64,000 nucleotides of DNA from Phytomonospora sp040655735 (GCF_040655735.1 NZ_JBFAKK010000001.1:434001-498000), one strand, 5' to 3'; shown: positions 25,922 through 34,942, numbered from the stretch's first letter. Notes: a model not told the origin generated them from the sequence alone. Translations and numbers: made by a program.

Positions 25922-26947
25922 TCAGCGCGCGGGCCCCGTCGAGCCTCGCACCACCAGTTCGGTGGCCAGCTCCACGTGCAACGCCTCCAACTCGTGCCGG
26001 TCCAGCAACCGCATCAGCAGCGTCACGGCCATCCGGCCCATCTCCTGCAGCGGCTGTCGCACCGTGGTCAGTGCGGGCTGCGCCGCCCGGCTCAGATCCA
26101 GATCGTCGAACCCGGTCACCGACACGTCCCCCGGCACCGACAGCCCGCGCTCGGCGGCGGCCCGCAGCGCCCCCACCGCCATCTTGTCGTTGAAGGCCGC
26201 CAGCGCCGTCGGCCGCCGGGGAAGATCGAGCAGCTCACCGGCCACCCGATAGCCGTGCTCGATGGTCGGCTCCGGCACGGACCGCACCAACTCCGGCGCC
26301 GACAGCACGCCCACCTCGGCGAGCGCAGCCGCGTACCCGGCCAGACGGGCGTCACTGGTCAGCCACTTGCTCGGCCCACCGACAACCCCGACCCGCCGGT
26401 GCCCCAGACCGACCAGGTGCGCCATCACCTGCCGCGCCCCGGCGAAGTGCGCCGCGGAGACCGAGACGATGTCACGCGGCAACGGCGTCCGCGGATCGAC
26501 CACCACGAAAGGAAAGCGGCGGTCCCGCAACAAGATGATGTCCCCGGCGTCCTCCGGCGGGAGTATCAGCACCGCCGCCGCCAGGTCGCTCTGCGCGGCC
26601 AGCCCGGCGAGGACCGGCTCTCCCTGCGAGGCCTCCCCGGCGCTGAGCACGACCCGGCGCCCGTGCCGCTCCAGGGTCTCGGCGATCGAGGACACGATCA
26701 GTCCGAAGTAGTCGGTGAGGACGTATGGGCAGCGCACGAACACCGCTCCCTCGGACGGACGGCCCGCCGCGGCCCGGGGACGCGGCGCCTGAGCGCCCAG
26801 CCTGTCAACGGCCCGCAGCACCAGATCGCGCGTGTGCGGAGCGACATTGCCCTGTCCGTTGAGCACGCGTGAGACCGTCGCGATGGACAGTCCCGTCTCG
26901 GCGGCGACGTCCCGCACCGTCGCGCGGACCCCGGATGGCCTGGTCAT
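25922..26947 (-). CDS. LacI-family transcriptional regulator
   Basis: 341 residues. The N-terminal helix-turn-helix TVRDVAAETGLSIATVSRVLNG is followed by the hinge and a periplasmic-binding-protein-like sugar domain ending TTVRQPLQEMGRMAVTLLMRLL. It starts at ATG 26947 after GGGAGGG. On its strand a TAACGT hexamer lies 23-28 bases before the ATG as a possible -10. It is transcribed towards the GH30 gene and is the probable glycan-responsive repressor of it. Confidence 0.92.
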   Translation of the reverse strand: MTRPSGVRATVRDVAAETGLSIATVSRVLNGQGNVAPHTRDLVLRAVDRLGAQAPRPRAAAGRPSEGAVFVRCPYVLTDYFGLIVSSIAETLERHGRRVVLSAGEASQGEPVLAGLAAQSDLAAAVLILPPEDAGDIILLRDRRFPFVVVDPRTPLPRDIVSVSAAHFAGARQVMAHLVGLGHRRVGVVGGPSKWLTSDARLAGYAAALAEVGVLSAPELVRSVPEPTIEHGYRVAGELLDLPRRPTALAAFNDKMAVGALRAAAERGLSVPGDVSVTGFDDLDLSRAAQPALTTVRQPLQEMGRMAVTLLMRLLDRHELEALHVELATELVVRGSTGPAR

Positions 26948-27122
26948 CTGGCACCCTCCCTGGTGGAGAACGTTACCCGGATCCGGCGACCCGCCCCGCG
27001 CCGACGCGAACGTCCGGCGACGTCCACCATGGACGGCCCGCGGCCGATTCGTAGGGCGAGGCCCCCGTCAAGAGGGGGCTGGGCCCACTGCCCACAAGAG
27101 CCGGTCACGCCATCCTCGCCAA

Positions 27123-29039
27123 GTGACCCAAAGGACCCCGACACGTGTCGCCGCCGGCCTCCTCACCGCCGCCGTCACCACCGCGACCTTGCTCGCCGCG
27201 ACACCCGCGCACGCCGAGACGACCGACCTGCCGGGCATCGCCCAGCTCGCCGACGCCGTCGTCTCCGAACAGCTGAGCACCGGAGACGTTCCCGGTGCCG
27301 CCGTGGTCATCGTCGCCGGAGGGGAGGTCGTGCACACGGCAGGCTACGGCCTGGCCGACATCGCCTCGGGAACACCGTTCGACCCGGCCACCACGGGCTT
27401 CTACACCGCCTCGACGGCCAAGCTCTTCACCGCCGCGGCCGTACTCCAGCTCGCCGACCGGGGACTGCTCGACCTCGACGCGGACGTCAACGACCACCTC
27501 ACCGCCTTCGACGTCCCCGACACCTTCCCCGGCAAGCCCGTCACGCTCGAACACCTGCTCACCCACACCGCCGGCTTCGACCCCGACGGCGGCACCTTCG
27601 CCACCTCCGCCATCGATCCCGCCGACCTGCCGACCCTGGCAGACAGCCTCGCGGAGACCATGCCCGAGCGCGTCCGCGAGCCGGGCACGGTCCTCGCCTA
27701 CGACAACTACGGAGTCGCGCTCGCCGGGCACATCGTCGAGCAGGTCGCCGGTGTGCCGTACGACCGCCACATCGCCGAGAACGTCTTCGCTCCCCTCGGC
27801 ATGACCGGGTCGACGGCGGCCCAGCCGCACCCGGCCGAGATCGAGGCGACGCTGGCCACCGGTTACCGTCCGGCGGGCGACGGCCAGACCGAGACCGCCG
27901 GAAACCACAATCCTTGGACTCCGACGGGACCAGGCCAGGTCACCACCGCCGCCGACATGGCCCGCTTCATGATCGACCAGCTCTCCGGCGCGTCCCTGCT
28001 CGGCGCGGGCGTCCCCGAGCGGATGATGGCCGGCCACTACGCCCAGGACCCGCGCATGCCCGGCATGGGCTACGTCTACGAGGAGCGCCCGCGCAACGGG
28101 CAGCGCGTGCTCTTCAAGGGCGGCGACGGATCCGGCTTCCACAACGACATGTCGCTGCTTCCCGAGCGGGGGATCGGCGTCTTCCTCACCGTCAACGGTG
28201 ACGGGAACGGAGACTTCGACGGCGGCGCGCTGACCGATGCGATTCTCGACCGGTACTTCCCGCAGGAGCCGGTGACGACCGCGCCGCAGGGCATCGGCGG
28301 CGACGTCGCGCACTACGAGGGCACGTACCGGACCTCGCGCCTGTCACGGGACGGCGTCCTGCGCGCCCGAGCCCTCACGCAGTCGGTCGTCACCGTCGCC
28401 GCCAACCCGGACGGCACCATCACGACCACCGGCCGGACCCTGTCGAGCGACTCCACGGCCGACTCCCAGATCTGGGTGCAGACCGAACCCGGGTTCTTCC
28501 AGGAGATCGACGGCCCCGGCACCCTCGCCATCAGTTCCGACGGCGTCCTCACCGAATGGCGCGGCCAGAATCAGGTCTACCTGCGCATCGACTGGTACGA
28601 GCGGCCCGACCTGCACCTGCAGGCGCTTCTCATGGCGCTCCTCGGACTTGTCGCCGCGCTCATCGCCATCCCGATCGTGGCCGTGGTCCGGCGCGGTCGC
28701 GAACGGCACCCGCGCGCCGCCCGTGCCGCGCGCCTCGTCGGCTGGCTGACCGCCGCCGTGGCTGTCGCGCTGACCGCCGCGATCGTCACGCTCCTGTCCG
28801 ACCCGAACGCCGCCTTCGACCTGGTCACCCTCGGCTCGCCGGCGCTGTACGTCCTCATGATCGCGGCGACGGCGACCGTCGCGGCCACCGTCGCCGTGTG
28901 CGCCGGGGCGGTGGCCGCGTGGGTGAGCGGATGGTGGCGGATTCCGGGGAGGATCGCCCACACGCTGCTCGCGCTGTCGGCGGTGACCTTCTCGGCGGTG
29001 ATGATCGCCTACAACCTCACCGGTCCGCCGTTCAACTGA
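27123..29039 (+). CDS. Membrane-anchored serine hydrolase (beta-lactamase/class C PBP family)
   Basis: 638 residues. The signal peptide is about 1-31 (cleavage after PAHA). The serine hydrolase domain has SxxK as STAK, YxN as YDN and a HTAGFD motif. After a beta-rich middle region, three hydrophobic helices lie near the C-terminus (about 510-535, 550-575, 585-630). The active domain would face the cell exterior. Family members include D-aminopeptidases, esterases and beta-lactam-binding proteins; the substrate is unknown. The GTG at 27123 is chosen because the signal peptide begins there; the ribosome binding site is poor. The 3' end overlaps the next gene by 8 bases. Confidence 0.86.
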   Translation: MTQRTPTRVAAGLLTAAVTTATLLAATPAHAETTDLPGIAQLADAVVSEQLSTGDVPGAAVVIVAGGEVVHTAGYGLADIASGTPFDPATTGFYTASTAKLFTAAAVLQLADRGLLDLDADVNDHLTAFDVPDTFPGKPVTLEHLLTHTAGFDPDGGTFATSAIDPADLPTLADSLAETMPERVREPGTVLAYDNYGVALAGHIVEQVAGVPYDRHIAENVFAPLGMTGSTAAQPHPAEIEATLATGYRPAGDGQTETAGNHNPWTPTGPGQVTTAADMARFMIDQLSGASLLGAGVPERMMAGHYAQDPRMPGMGYVYEERPRNGQRVLFKGGDGSGFHNDMSLLPERGIGVFLTVNGDGNGDFDGGALTDAILDRYFPQEPVTTAPQGIGGDVAHYEGTYRTSRLSRDGVLRARALTQSVVTVAANPDGTITTTGRTLSSDSTADSQIWVQTEPGFFQEIDGPGTLAISSDGVLTEWRGQNQVYLRIDWYERPDLHLQALLMALLGLVAALIAIPIVAVVRRGRERHPRAARAARLVGWLTAAVAVALTAAIVTLLSDPNAAFDLVTLGSPALYVLMIAATATVAATVAVCAGAVAAWVSGWWRIPGRIAHTLLALSAVTFSAVMIAYNLTGPPFN

Positions 29040-29922
29040 CCGCCGGTTCGGCGGGGGAGTCGGCCTCGGACCGGATCCCCCGCCGCAGCAGGTAACCCGC
29101 CACGGCGGCCGTGATGAACATCCACAGGCCGTAGGTCAGGGCGGGCACGGCCATGCGGGAGTCGTTCAGCAGCGTCGGACTCAGCGCGATCGCGATGGCG
29201 AGGGTTCCGTTGTGGATGCCGATCTCCATGCAGCTGGCGATCGACTCCCGCTTCCCGACCCGCGCGAGCCTCGGCGCGAAGTAGCCCACCGCGAGGCTGA
29301 GCACGTTGAACAGCAGGGTGAGCACGCCGATCTGGGCGATGTACTCGCCGAGGTGGTCGATCTCCTGGAGCACCGCCGCAGCGAGCGCGAGGATGAGCAC
29401 CGCGATGGAGGTGATGCGCACCGGGCGCGTCATGCGGTCGGCGAAGGCGGGGAAGCGCGAGCGCAGCGCCATCCCGATCGCCACCGGGATGAGGATGATC
29501 GCGAAGACCTGGAGGCTCTTGTCGAACTGGAGGCCGACCGCCCCGTCGGCGGCCATGAAGTGGCCGAGGGCGAAGTTGACCACCAGGGGGAGCGTGACCA
29601 CGGCCAGGACCGAGTTGACCGCGGTCAGCGTGACGTTCAGGGCGACGTCACCGCCGAAGAGATGGCTGAACAGGTTCGCCGTCGACCCGCCGGGCGAGGC
29701 CGCCAGCAGCATCATGCCGACGGCGAGGACCGGCGGCGGTTCGAAGAGCAGGATCAGGCCGAAGCAGGCCGCGGGGAGCAGCAGCACCTGGCAGACCAGG
29801 GCGATCACGGTCGCCCGCGGATATACCGCGACGCGTTTGAAGTCGGCGACGGTGAGGCTCAGGCCGAGCCCCAGCATCACGATGGCGAGGGCGATGGGTA
29901 AAAGGGTGCTGACGACCTGCAT
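29032..29922 (-). CDS. Bile acid:sodium symporter (BASS) family transporter
   Basis: 296 residues with 9-10 membrane segments. The segment ASPGGSTANLFSHLFGGDVALNVTLT and the later EIGIHNGTLAIAIA are characteristic of BASS/SBF transporters, which carry organic acids such as pyruvate or pantoate with sodium. CAGGAG precedes the ATG. It stands alone on its strand. The substrate is not determinable. Confidence 0.9.
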   Translation of the reverse strand: MQVVSTLLPIALAIVMLGLGLSLTVADFKRVAVYPRATVIALVCQVLLLPAACFGLILLFEPPPVLAVGMMLLAASPGGSTANLFSHLFGGDVALNVTLTAVNSVLAVVTLPLVVNFALGHFMAADGAVGLQFDKSLQVFAIILIPVAIGMALRSRFPAFADRMTRPVRITSIAVLILALAAAVLQEIDHLGEYIAQIGVLTLLFNVLSLAVGYFAPRLARVGKRESIASCMEIGIHNGTLAIAIALSPTLLNDSRMAVPALTYGLWMFITAAVAGYLLRRGIRSEADSPAEPAVS

Positions 29923-30129
29923 GGGGAACTCCTGTGGGTGAGGGGATCCCCCGGGTCGGGTGGTGCGCCGCGGCCCGGGCCTGAGAACTTACCGCTCCCG
30001 GACGTCCGATGGTGGGACCGCGGCGCACGCGGCGGGCCTCGTGGCCGCCACGACCGTGATCACGACTTGGTACCGTGCCCTGGCCGCACCGCCCGGAAGG
30101 CGGCGCCCAAGGGAGAGGGACCGGTCACG

Positions 30130-30981
30130 ATGAGGGCAGCAGAGGCTCGGCGCGCGGTGGCCGCGGCCAGGGCGACCGTCTCGGCACTCGGCCTGCGAGC
30201 CGACGAAGCGGTCGTCCTCCACGACTCGAACAAGCTCACCGTGCGCTTTCTGCCCGCCGACATCGTCGCCCGGGTGGCGCCCGAGGCCGATGGGGTGGCG
30301 TGGTTCGAGGTCGATCTCGCCGTGCGGCTCGCCGAGTCGGGTTGCTCGATCGCCGCCCTCGATCCCCGGGTGGAACCGAGCGTCCACGAACGCGACGGCT
30401 TCGCCATCACGCTGTGGACCCATCACGAACCCGTGCCACCCCTGGAGATCCCGCCGGCCGACTATGCGGGCGCGCTCCAACGACTGCACGCCGGCATGCT
30501 GCCGCTCGATGTGGCGGCGCCGCACTTCAGCGAACGAGTCGAGCAGGCGCTCGGGTCGCTCGCCGACCGCGACCGCACGCCGGACCTCGCCGAAGCCGAC
30601 CGGCGGCTGCTGACCGACACCTTGCGAAGCCTGGGACGGGTGATCGGCGAGCACGGCGGCGCCGAACAGCTGCTGCACGGCGAGCCGCACCCGGGCAACG
30701 TGCTCAGTACGGGCAACGGCCTGCTGTTCATCGACCTGGAGACGTGCTGCCGAGGGCCGGTCGAGTTCGACCTCGCCCACGCGCCCGACGGTGTCGGTGA
30801 GCTGTACCCGGGCGTGGACCCCGAGCTCCTGCGGGTGTGCCGGATGCTCGTGCTGGCGATCATCACGACCTGGCGCTGGGATCGGGAGGACCGGCACCCG
30901 GACGGCCACCGGCTGGGCGTGGAATGGCTCGGCCGGCTCCGGACCGAACTCGACGGCCACGGCCCGGACATCCCCGGCTGA
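30130..30981 (+). CDS. Aminoglycoside phosphotransferase-fold kinase
   Basis: 283 residues of the APH/choline-kinase fold. The catalytic loop reads LLHGEPHPGNVL and the metal-binding motif is FIDLETCCRGPVEFDLAH. The usual HGD catalytic Asp is Glu here (HGE), so activity may differ. The N-terminal lobe is short and divergent. The ATG at 30130 was chosen after GGGAGAGGGA; a longer upstream frame is not supported. It may phosphorylate a small hydroxyl compound, or be an antibiotic-resistance-like orphan. Confidence 0.8.
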   Translation: MRAAEARRAVAAARATVSALGLRADEAVVLHDSNKLTVRFLPADIVARVAPEADGVAWFEVDLAVRLAESGCSIAALDPRVEPSVHERDGFAITLWTHHEPVPPLEIPPADYAGALQRLHAGMLPLDVAAPHFSERVEQALGSLADRDRTPDLAEADRRLLTDTLRSLGRVIGEHGGAEQLLHGEPHPGNVLSTGNGLLFIDLETCCRGPVEFDLAHAPDGVGELYPGVDPELLRVCRMLVLAIITTWRWDREDRHPDGHRLGVEWLGRLRTELDGHGPDIPG

Positions 30982-31005
30982 TCGCCGATCCCGGCGCCGG
31001 GTCTT

Positions 31006-31554
31006 TCAGCCCCAGAGCATCTCGGCGCCGGTGTGCCCGGCCTTGAACACGTACCAGCACGACGCGACGGCGAGGATCACCAGGACCGCGCCGAGCACGA
31101 TCATGACGATGCCCCGGGTCGAACCCGCCGGTTCGTCGGCGCCGAGCCAGGAGCCGGCCGGGCCGATCTTGCGCGTCCGGGCGAAGGCGTCGAGGCGGCG
31201 GCTGGCCAGACCCGCGTGGACCAGGGCGCCGATCGCCAGCGCGAGAACCAGCCACACGAGGACGTCGCCGTACTGGGAATGGTCGTTGAAGCTCGTCGCG
31301 GCGGCCTGCGCCGCTTCCGGGGATTCCCGCATCTCCTCCAGGCGTTGCCCGGCCAGGTTCTGCCCGCTCAGTTTCGCGGCGAAGGCCACCACCGGCGCGA
31401 TCACCGCCAGCGCGACCACCGCCCAGCCGATGTTGCGTCGCACCTTGGGAACCAGCGCGTAGGCGGCGGCGAACAGACCCAGCAGCGGCACGAAGACCAC
31501 CGGCAGGTGCACCGCGAGGGGGTGCAGGGGCAGTCCGAGGAACTCCGTTGGCAT
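31006..31554 (-). CDS. DUF2231 membrane protein, predicted ECF-sigma target
   Basis: 182 residues with four membrane segments (about 10-28, 38-58, 92-112, 148-172). The N-terminal GLPLHPLAVHLPVVFVPLLGL is the DUF2231 signature, whose conserved His residues could bind a metal or heme. The ATG at 31554 follows GAAGG. Its promoter (31610-31637) is identical in pattern to those of the neighbouring sigma operon and Rieske gene, so all three belong to one regulon. A redox or respiratory role next to a Rieske protein is plausible but unproven. Confidence 0.82.
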   Translation of the reverse strand: MPTEFLGLPLHPLAVHLPVVFVPLLGLFAAAYALVPKVRRNIGWAVVALAVIAPVVAFAAKLSGQNLAGQRLEEMRESPEAAQAAATSFNDHSQYGDVLVWLVLALAIGALVHAGLASRRLDAFARTRKIGPAGSWLGADEPAGSTRGIVMIVLGAVLVILAVASCWYVFKAGHTGAEMLWG

Positions 31555-31609
31555 ACCGGCATCGCCTTCCGTTCGTCTACCGGGCGGCGGTTTCGCCCGC
31601 CCGACCATG

Positions 31610-31637
31610 ACTACGGACAAGGCGCCCGGAAGGTTCA
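31610..31637 (-). promoter_or_regulatory. ECF-type promoter of the DUF2231 gene
   Basis: On the minus strand: TGAAC (31637-31633), 17 bases, CGTAGT (31615-31610). The -10-like element ends 55 bases before the ATG. The elements and spacing are identical to the promoters at 32993-33020 and 33084-33111. Confidence 0.85.
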
Positions 31638-31651
31638 ATCCGGCGTCGTGT

Positions 31652-32332
31652 TCATCGCTCCCAGCGAAGGATCGTCTTGCCTTCGAGATCCTGGATCTCC
31701 ATGGCCGCGATGTTCTCCGGAGACCAGCGCGTGAACAGCGTGATCCCCTCCGAGAGGCCGTCCTTGGCGTGCCAGCTGCCCGCCACGTCGTCGTCCCCCT
31801 TGCCGTTGGTGACCACGAGCCGGTAGGGCAGGCCGCCGAGGTAGGAGTCCTTGACGGTGTAGGCGCAGTCGATGCGGATCTGCGTGCCGCCCGGGAACCG
31901 CGTCAGGGCGGCGTCGCCCTGAACGTCGAAACCTTCGACGGGCGCGAAGACCACGTCGATCGAGTCCGGCTGCGCGACGATCGGCGGCGACTCCGGCTCG
32001 GGGCGCAAGAGTTCCGCGGCCGAAAGGGAGCCGGCCGAGACCAGCACCGCGGCGGCCGCGGCGACCAGCGCCGTTCGCCACTTGCGCTGCCGACGGTCGA
32101 CGCGCACTCGCCGGATCAGTCCCGCAAGCGTGTCGGCGGGCGGTGCGGCGCCTTCGGCGAGCATGTCCTCGATGGGGGCGTGCGCGAGCACGCCGGGTAG
32201 CTGGGCGAGTCCGGAGACGGTGGCGCCGCACTCGGCGCAGCCCGGCAGGTGCGACTCGAAGCGGGCGCGGTCGGCCGGGTCGAGGGCCCCGAGTACGTAG
32301 GCGGCCCCGTCGTGATGGTGCTGACAGGTCAT
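31652..32332 (-). CDS. Zinc-binding anti-sigma factor, membrane-anchored
   Basis: 226 residues. The cytoplasmic N-terminus carries the ZAS motif H28-x3-C32-x2-C35. A single membrane segment (about 86-105) follows, then an extracytoplasmic beta-rich domain that may sense a signal. This is the RslA/RskA-like layout of anti-sigma factors that release the sigma factor when triggered. The start codon overlaps the sigma factor stop as ATGA, giving a 1:1 coupled pair. Confidence 0.9.
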   Translation of the reverse strand: MTCQHHHDGAAYVLGALDPADRARFESHLPGCAECGATVSGLAQLPGVLAHAPIEDMLAEGAAPPADTLAGLIRRVRVDRRQRKWRTALVAAAAAVLVSAGSLSAAELLRPEPESPPIVAQPDSIDVVFAPVEGFDVQGDAALTRFPGGTQIRIDCAYTVKDSYLGGLPYRLVVTNGKGDDDVAGSWHAKDGLSEGITLFTRWSPENIAAMEIQDLEGKTILRWER

Positions 32333-32913
32333 CGTGACTCCTCGGTGACCACTCCGGCCTCTTCCAAGGCGAGTTTCAGGGCACGCAGCCCGTAGTGGAG
32401 GCGGGACTTGACGGTGCCCGGCGGGACACCCAGGCGCGTGGCCGCCTCGCCGACGCTGCGTCCTCCGTAGAAGCACTCGATGAGCACCTCGCGGTGCGCC
32501 TGCGTCAGCTTGCGCAGGGCCTCGGTGACCAGTAGTCCCTGGATGGCGGTGTCGACGTGGTCGGCGATGTGCCGGCCCGGCAGGTGGTCGGGGATCTGGT
32601 CGGTGACGACCTCCGGCCGGACCTTCCCGGCCCGCCAGTCGTCGATCACGCGCTGCCGGACGGTCGTGAACAGCCAGCGTCGCGCGTGTTCGGCGGTCAC
32701 CGAGAGAACCCTCGGATACCGCCAGGCCCGCAGCAGTGTCTCCTGGACGGCGTCCTGGGCCCGCTGCTCGTCGCCGCGCGTGAGCCGCAGCGCGTAGCGC
32801 CACAGGGCGTCGGAGTGCTCGGCGTAGAGCGCGCGGGCGAGACGCTCCTCGTCGGGCGTCGTCCCCCGGCCGGCGAGTCTGCCGCCGCGCTCGGGGATCG
32901 GGTCTGTGTCCAT
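32329..32913 (-). CDS. ECF RNA polymerase sigma factor (SigL-like)
   Basis: 194 residues. Region 2 includes RYALRLTRGDEQRAQDAVQETLLRAWR. Region 4 has QAHREVLIECFYGGRSVGEAATRLGVPPGTVKSRLHYGLRAL. The ATG at 32913 follows GAGGAC. Similarity by eye is to the SigL/SigK-type ECF factors that pair with ZAS anti-sigma proteins. It is probably autoregulated from 32993-33020 and also directs the Rieske and DUF2231 genes. Confidence 0.92.
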   Translation of the reverse strand: MDTDPIPERGGRLAGRGTTPDEERLARALYAEHSDALWRYALRLTRGDEQRAQDAVQETLLRAWRYPRVLSVTAEHARRWLFTTVRQRVIDDWRAGKVRPEVVTDQIPDHLPGRHIADHVDTAIQGLLVTEALRKLTQAHREVLIECFYGGRSVGEAATRLGVPPGTVKSRLHYGLRALKLALEEAGVVTEESR

Positions 32914-32992
32914 GCCGTACGTCCTCGTCAGGGGATGCCGCCTCGGTGGCCTGGTGCGGCCGTCGCGGGAAACCGCGATCTCCATGCCGGTA

Positions 32993-33020
32993 ACTACGGT
33001 GGCGGGCGCCGAAGCGTTCA
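32993..33020 (-). promoter_or_regulatory. ECF-type promoter of the sigma/anti-sigma operon
   Basis: On the minus strand: TGAAC (33020-33016), 17 bases, CGTAGT (32998-32993), ending 80 bases before the sigma start. It lies back to back with the Rieske promoter, with the two -35 elements 63 bases apart. Confidence 0.85.
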
Positions 33021-33083
33021 ACCCGTCGCGCACGTCACTCCCGAGCGCGCCGGCGGCGTTTCGAGATTAACCCCGCACCGGAT

Positions 33084-33111
33084 TGAACGTTTCTCAGCTG
33101 TCGGCCGTAGT
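33084..33111 (+). promoter_or_regulatory. ECF-type promoter of the Rieske gene
   Basis: TGAAC (33084-33088), 17 bases, CGTAGT (33106-33111). It lies 106 bases before the GTG start. The five bases before it (GGAT plus T) also match those before the DUF2231 promoter. Confidence 0.85.
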
Positions 33112-33216
33112 GCTGGGAAGCGGCGTCCGTCGGACGGCCTCTCCGGACGCGGCACCGTCTCCGGCGAAGGCCCGGCGGGCGAAGCCGTCGGATCGGCACT
33201 CGAGACGGGATTCAAC

Positions 33217-33720
33217 GTGAACGAACTCAAAGAGGCACTGCCAGGCAAGTCCGCGGTCGAGATCGCCGGCGAGGTCGCACGCTCCTCCCGGCGCGGCGTC
33301 CTCTGCGGGGCGCTCGGCGCCTCCGCGGTGGCCGTCCTGGCCGCCTGCGGCTCCGAGACCGAGCCGCCCGCCCCCTCCGGCGACAACCCTCCGGCCGACA
33401 ACGCCCCCAGCGGCGCGACCAGCGAGAAGCCCGGCAGCGAGAACGCGCTGGCCAAATTGTCCGACATCCCCGTCGGCGGCGGCCTGGTGGCCGGGAGCCT
33501 GATCCTCGTCCAGCCCGAGACCGGGAAGGTCGTCGCGTTCAACCGGACCTGCCCGCACAAGGGCGTCCAGCTCCCCGCCCCGCAGGACGGGAGCATCACC
33601 TGCCCCTCGCACGGTTCGGTCTTCAAGGCCGCCGACGGTTCGCTGAGCAAGGGCCCGGCGACCAGCGGTCTCACCGAGGTCGAGGTCGAGGTCACCGACG
33701 GGGAAGTCTTCGCCGTCTGA
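33217..33720 (+). CDS. Tat-exported Rieske [2Fe-2S] lipoprotein
   Basis: 167 residues. The N-terminus has a twin-arginine signal (SSRRGVLCGALGASAV) ending in a lipobox LAAC with Cys44 as the lipidation site. A Ser/Pro/Asn-rich linker follows. The Rieske domain holds the cluster ligands C112 and H114 (TCPHKG) and C129 and H132 (CPSHGS). The Tat route fits folded, cluster-loaded export. The protein probably transfers electrons at the outer membrane face. It is controlled by the adjacent sigma factor through the promoter at 33084-33111. Confidence 0.92.
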   Translation: MNELKEALPGKSAVEIAGEVARSSRRGVLCGALGASAVAVLAACGSETEPPAPSGDNPPADNAPSGATSEKPGSENALAKLSDIPVGGGLVAGSLILVQPETGKVVAFNRTCPHKGVQLPAPQDGSITCPSHGSVFKAADGSLSKGPATSGLTEVEVEVTDGEVFAV

Positions 33721-33724
33721 CGCA

Positions 33725-33763
33725 CGGCGGGCCGGGGCGCCCCGCTCGCGTCCCGGCCGCCGG
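33725..33763. terminator. Imperfect GC-rich hairpin between convergent genes
   Basis: CGGCGGGCCGGG pairs with CCCGGCCGCCG with one bulged G. It fills the 53-base gap between the Rieske stop and the epoxide hydrolase stop and may terminate transcripts from both sides. It lacks a T-run. Confidence 0.5.
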
Positions 33764-33773
33764 ACGCGCGGTC

Positions 33774-34889
33774 TCAGCGAAGGCCGCGGAAGAACTCCCG
33801 CACGTCGGCGGTGACCAGTTCCGGCTCCTCCTTGGCGACGAAGTGCCCGCCCGCGGGCAGGTCGTTCCAGAAGCGGATGTCGGCGTAGGTGCGCTCGGCG
33901 AGCGAACGCGGCATGCCCAGGTCGGCGCGGCTGACGCTGATCCCGGCCGGCACGGTGATCACCGGAAGAACGGGCTCGAAGCGGTCGTCGTGGTAGGCGC
34001 GAAAGGACGTCCCGATCGTGCCGGTGACCCAGTAGATCATCACGGTGGTCAGGATGTCGTCGTAGGTGAAGCGGTCCCCGTCGCTCCAGGCCCGGAACTT
34101 CTCCGAGATCCACGCGGCCAGCCCCGATGGCGAGTCGAGCAGGCCGGCGGCGAGCGTGTCCGGCCGCGTCGACTGGATCTGGCTGTAGCCCTCCCCGCCC
34201 GCCCAGCGGTTCTTGAGCCAGTCGAGGAACTTCCGCTCCTCGGAGGTCAGCTCGGTGCGCCGCTCATCCGGCGGATAGGCCGGATGCGCCGCGTGGACGC
34301 CGATGACGCGCTCGGCGTGGCGGGCCGCGAGCCAGTCGCTGACACCCGCTCCGACGTCCTCGCCGTAGGTCCCGAAGCGCTCGTAGCCCAGCAGTGCCAT
34401 GAGTCCGGCCCACACGTCGGCGGTCGCCGGGCCGATCACCGGACCTTCCGGAGCCGAGGACCAGCCGTAGCCGGGCAGGGAGGGCACCACGACGTCGAAG
34501 GCGTCGGCCGGGTCCCCGCCGTGCGCGCCGGGATCGGCCAGCAGCGAGACGATCGGCAGCATGTCGGCGAAGGAGTACGGCCAGCCGTGGGTCACCACGA
34601 GCGGCATGGGCGGCGGGCCGCCGGGGACGCCGGCGCCCCGGACGTGCGCGAAGTGGACGGTCTGGCCCCCGATGTCGGCCAGGAACTGCGGGAAACCCGC
34701 CAGCCAGGCCTCCTTCGCCCGCCAGTCGAAGTTCCCCGCCCAGTACTCGACGAGCTCGCGGAGATAGTCGGGGTCGGTCCCCGCCGACCACGGCTCACCG
34801 GGCGTTCGCGAAGGGAAGCGGGTCGCCTCAAGACGCAGGCGGAGGTCTTCGAGCACGGCTTCGGGCACGTCGATCCGGAAGGGCTCCAT
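33774..34889 (-). CDS. Epoxide hydrolase (alpha/beta fold, EHN domain)
   Basis: 371 residues. The N-terminal EHN segment is FRIDVPEAVLEDLRLRL. The oxyanion motif is THGWPYSF, the probable nucleophile Asp lies in YGEDVGAGVSDWLA, and the His in AGGHFVAKEEPE. It opens epoxides to diols in the cytoplasm. The related actinobacterial enzymes are close to juvenile-hormone-type epoxide hydrolases. The nucleophile motif reads GEDVG rather than the usual GGDWG. The ATG at 34889 fits the family N-terminus, but no good ribosome binding site is visible. Confidence 0.88.
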   Translation of the reverse strand: MEPFRIDVPEAVLEDLRLRLEATRFPSRTPGEPWSAGTDPDYLRELVEYWAGNFDWRAKEAWLAGFPQFLADIGGQTVHFAHVRGAGVPGGPPPMPLVVTHGWPYSFADMLPIVSLLADPGAHGGDPADAFDVVVPSLPGYGWSSAPEGPVIGPATADVWAGLMALLGYERFGTYGEDVGAGVSDWLAARHAERVIGVHAAHPAYPPDERRTELTSEERKFLDWLKNRWAGGEGYSQIQSTRPDTLAAGLLDSPSGLAAWISEKFRAWSDGDRFTYDDILTTVMIYWVTGTIGTSFRAYHDDRFEPVLPVITVPAGISVSRADLGMPRSLAERTYADIRFWNDLPAGGHFVAKEEPELVTADVREFFRGLR

Positions 34890-34942
34890 CGCCAAAGGAT
34901 GCCACCGCCATGCGACACACCGATCACCCGACCCGCGCTCGG

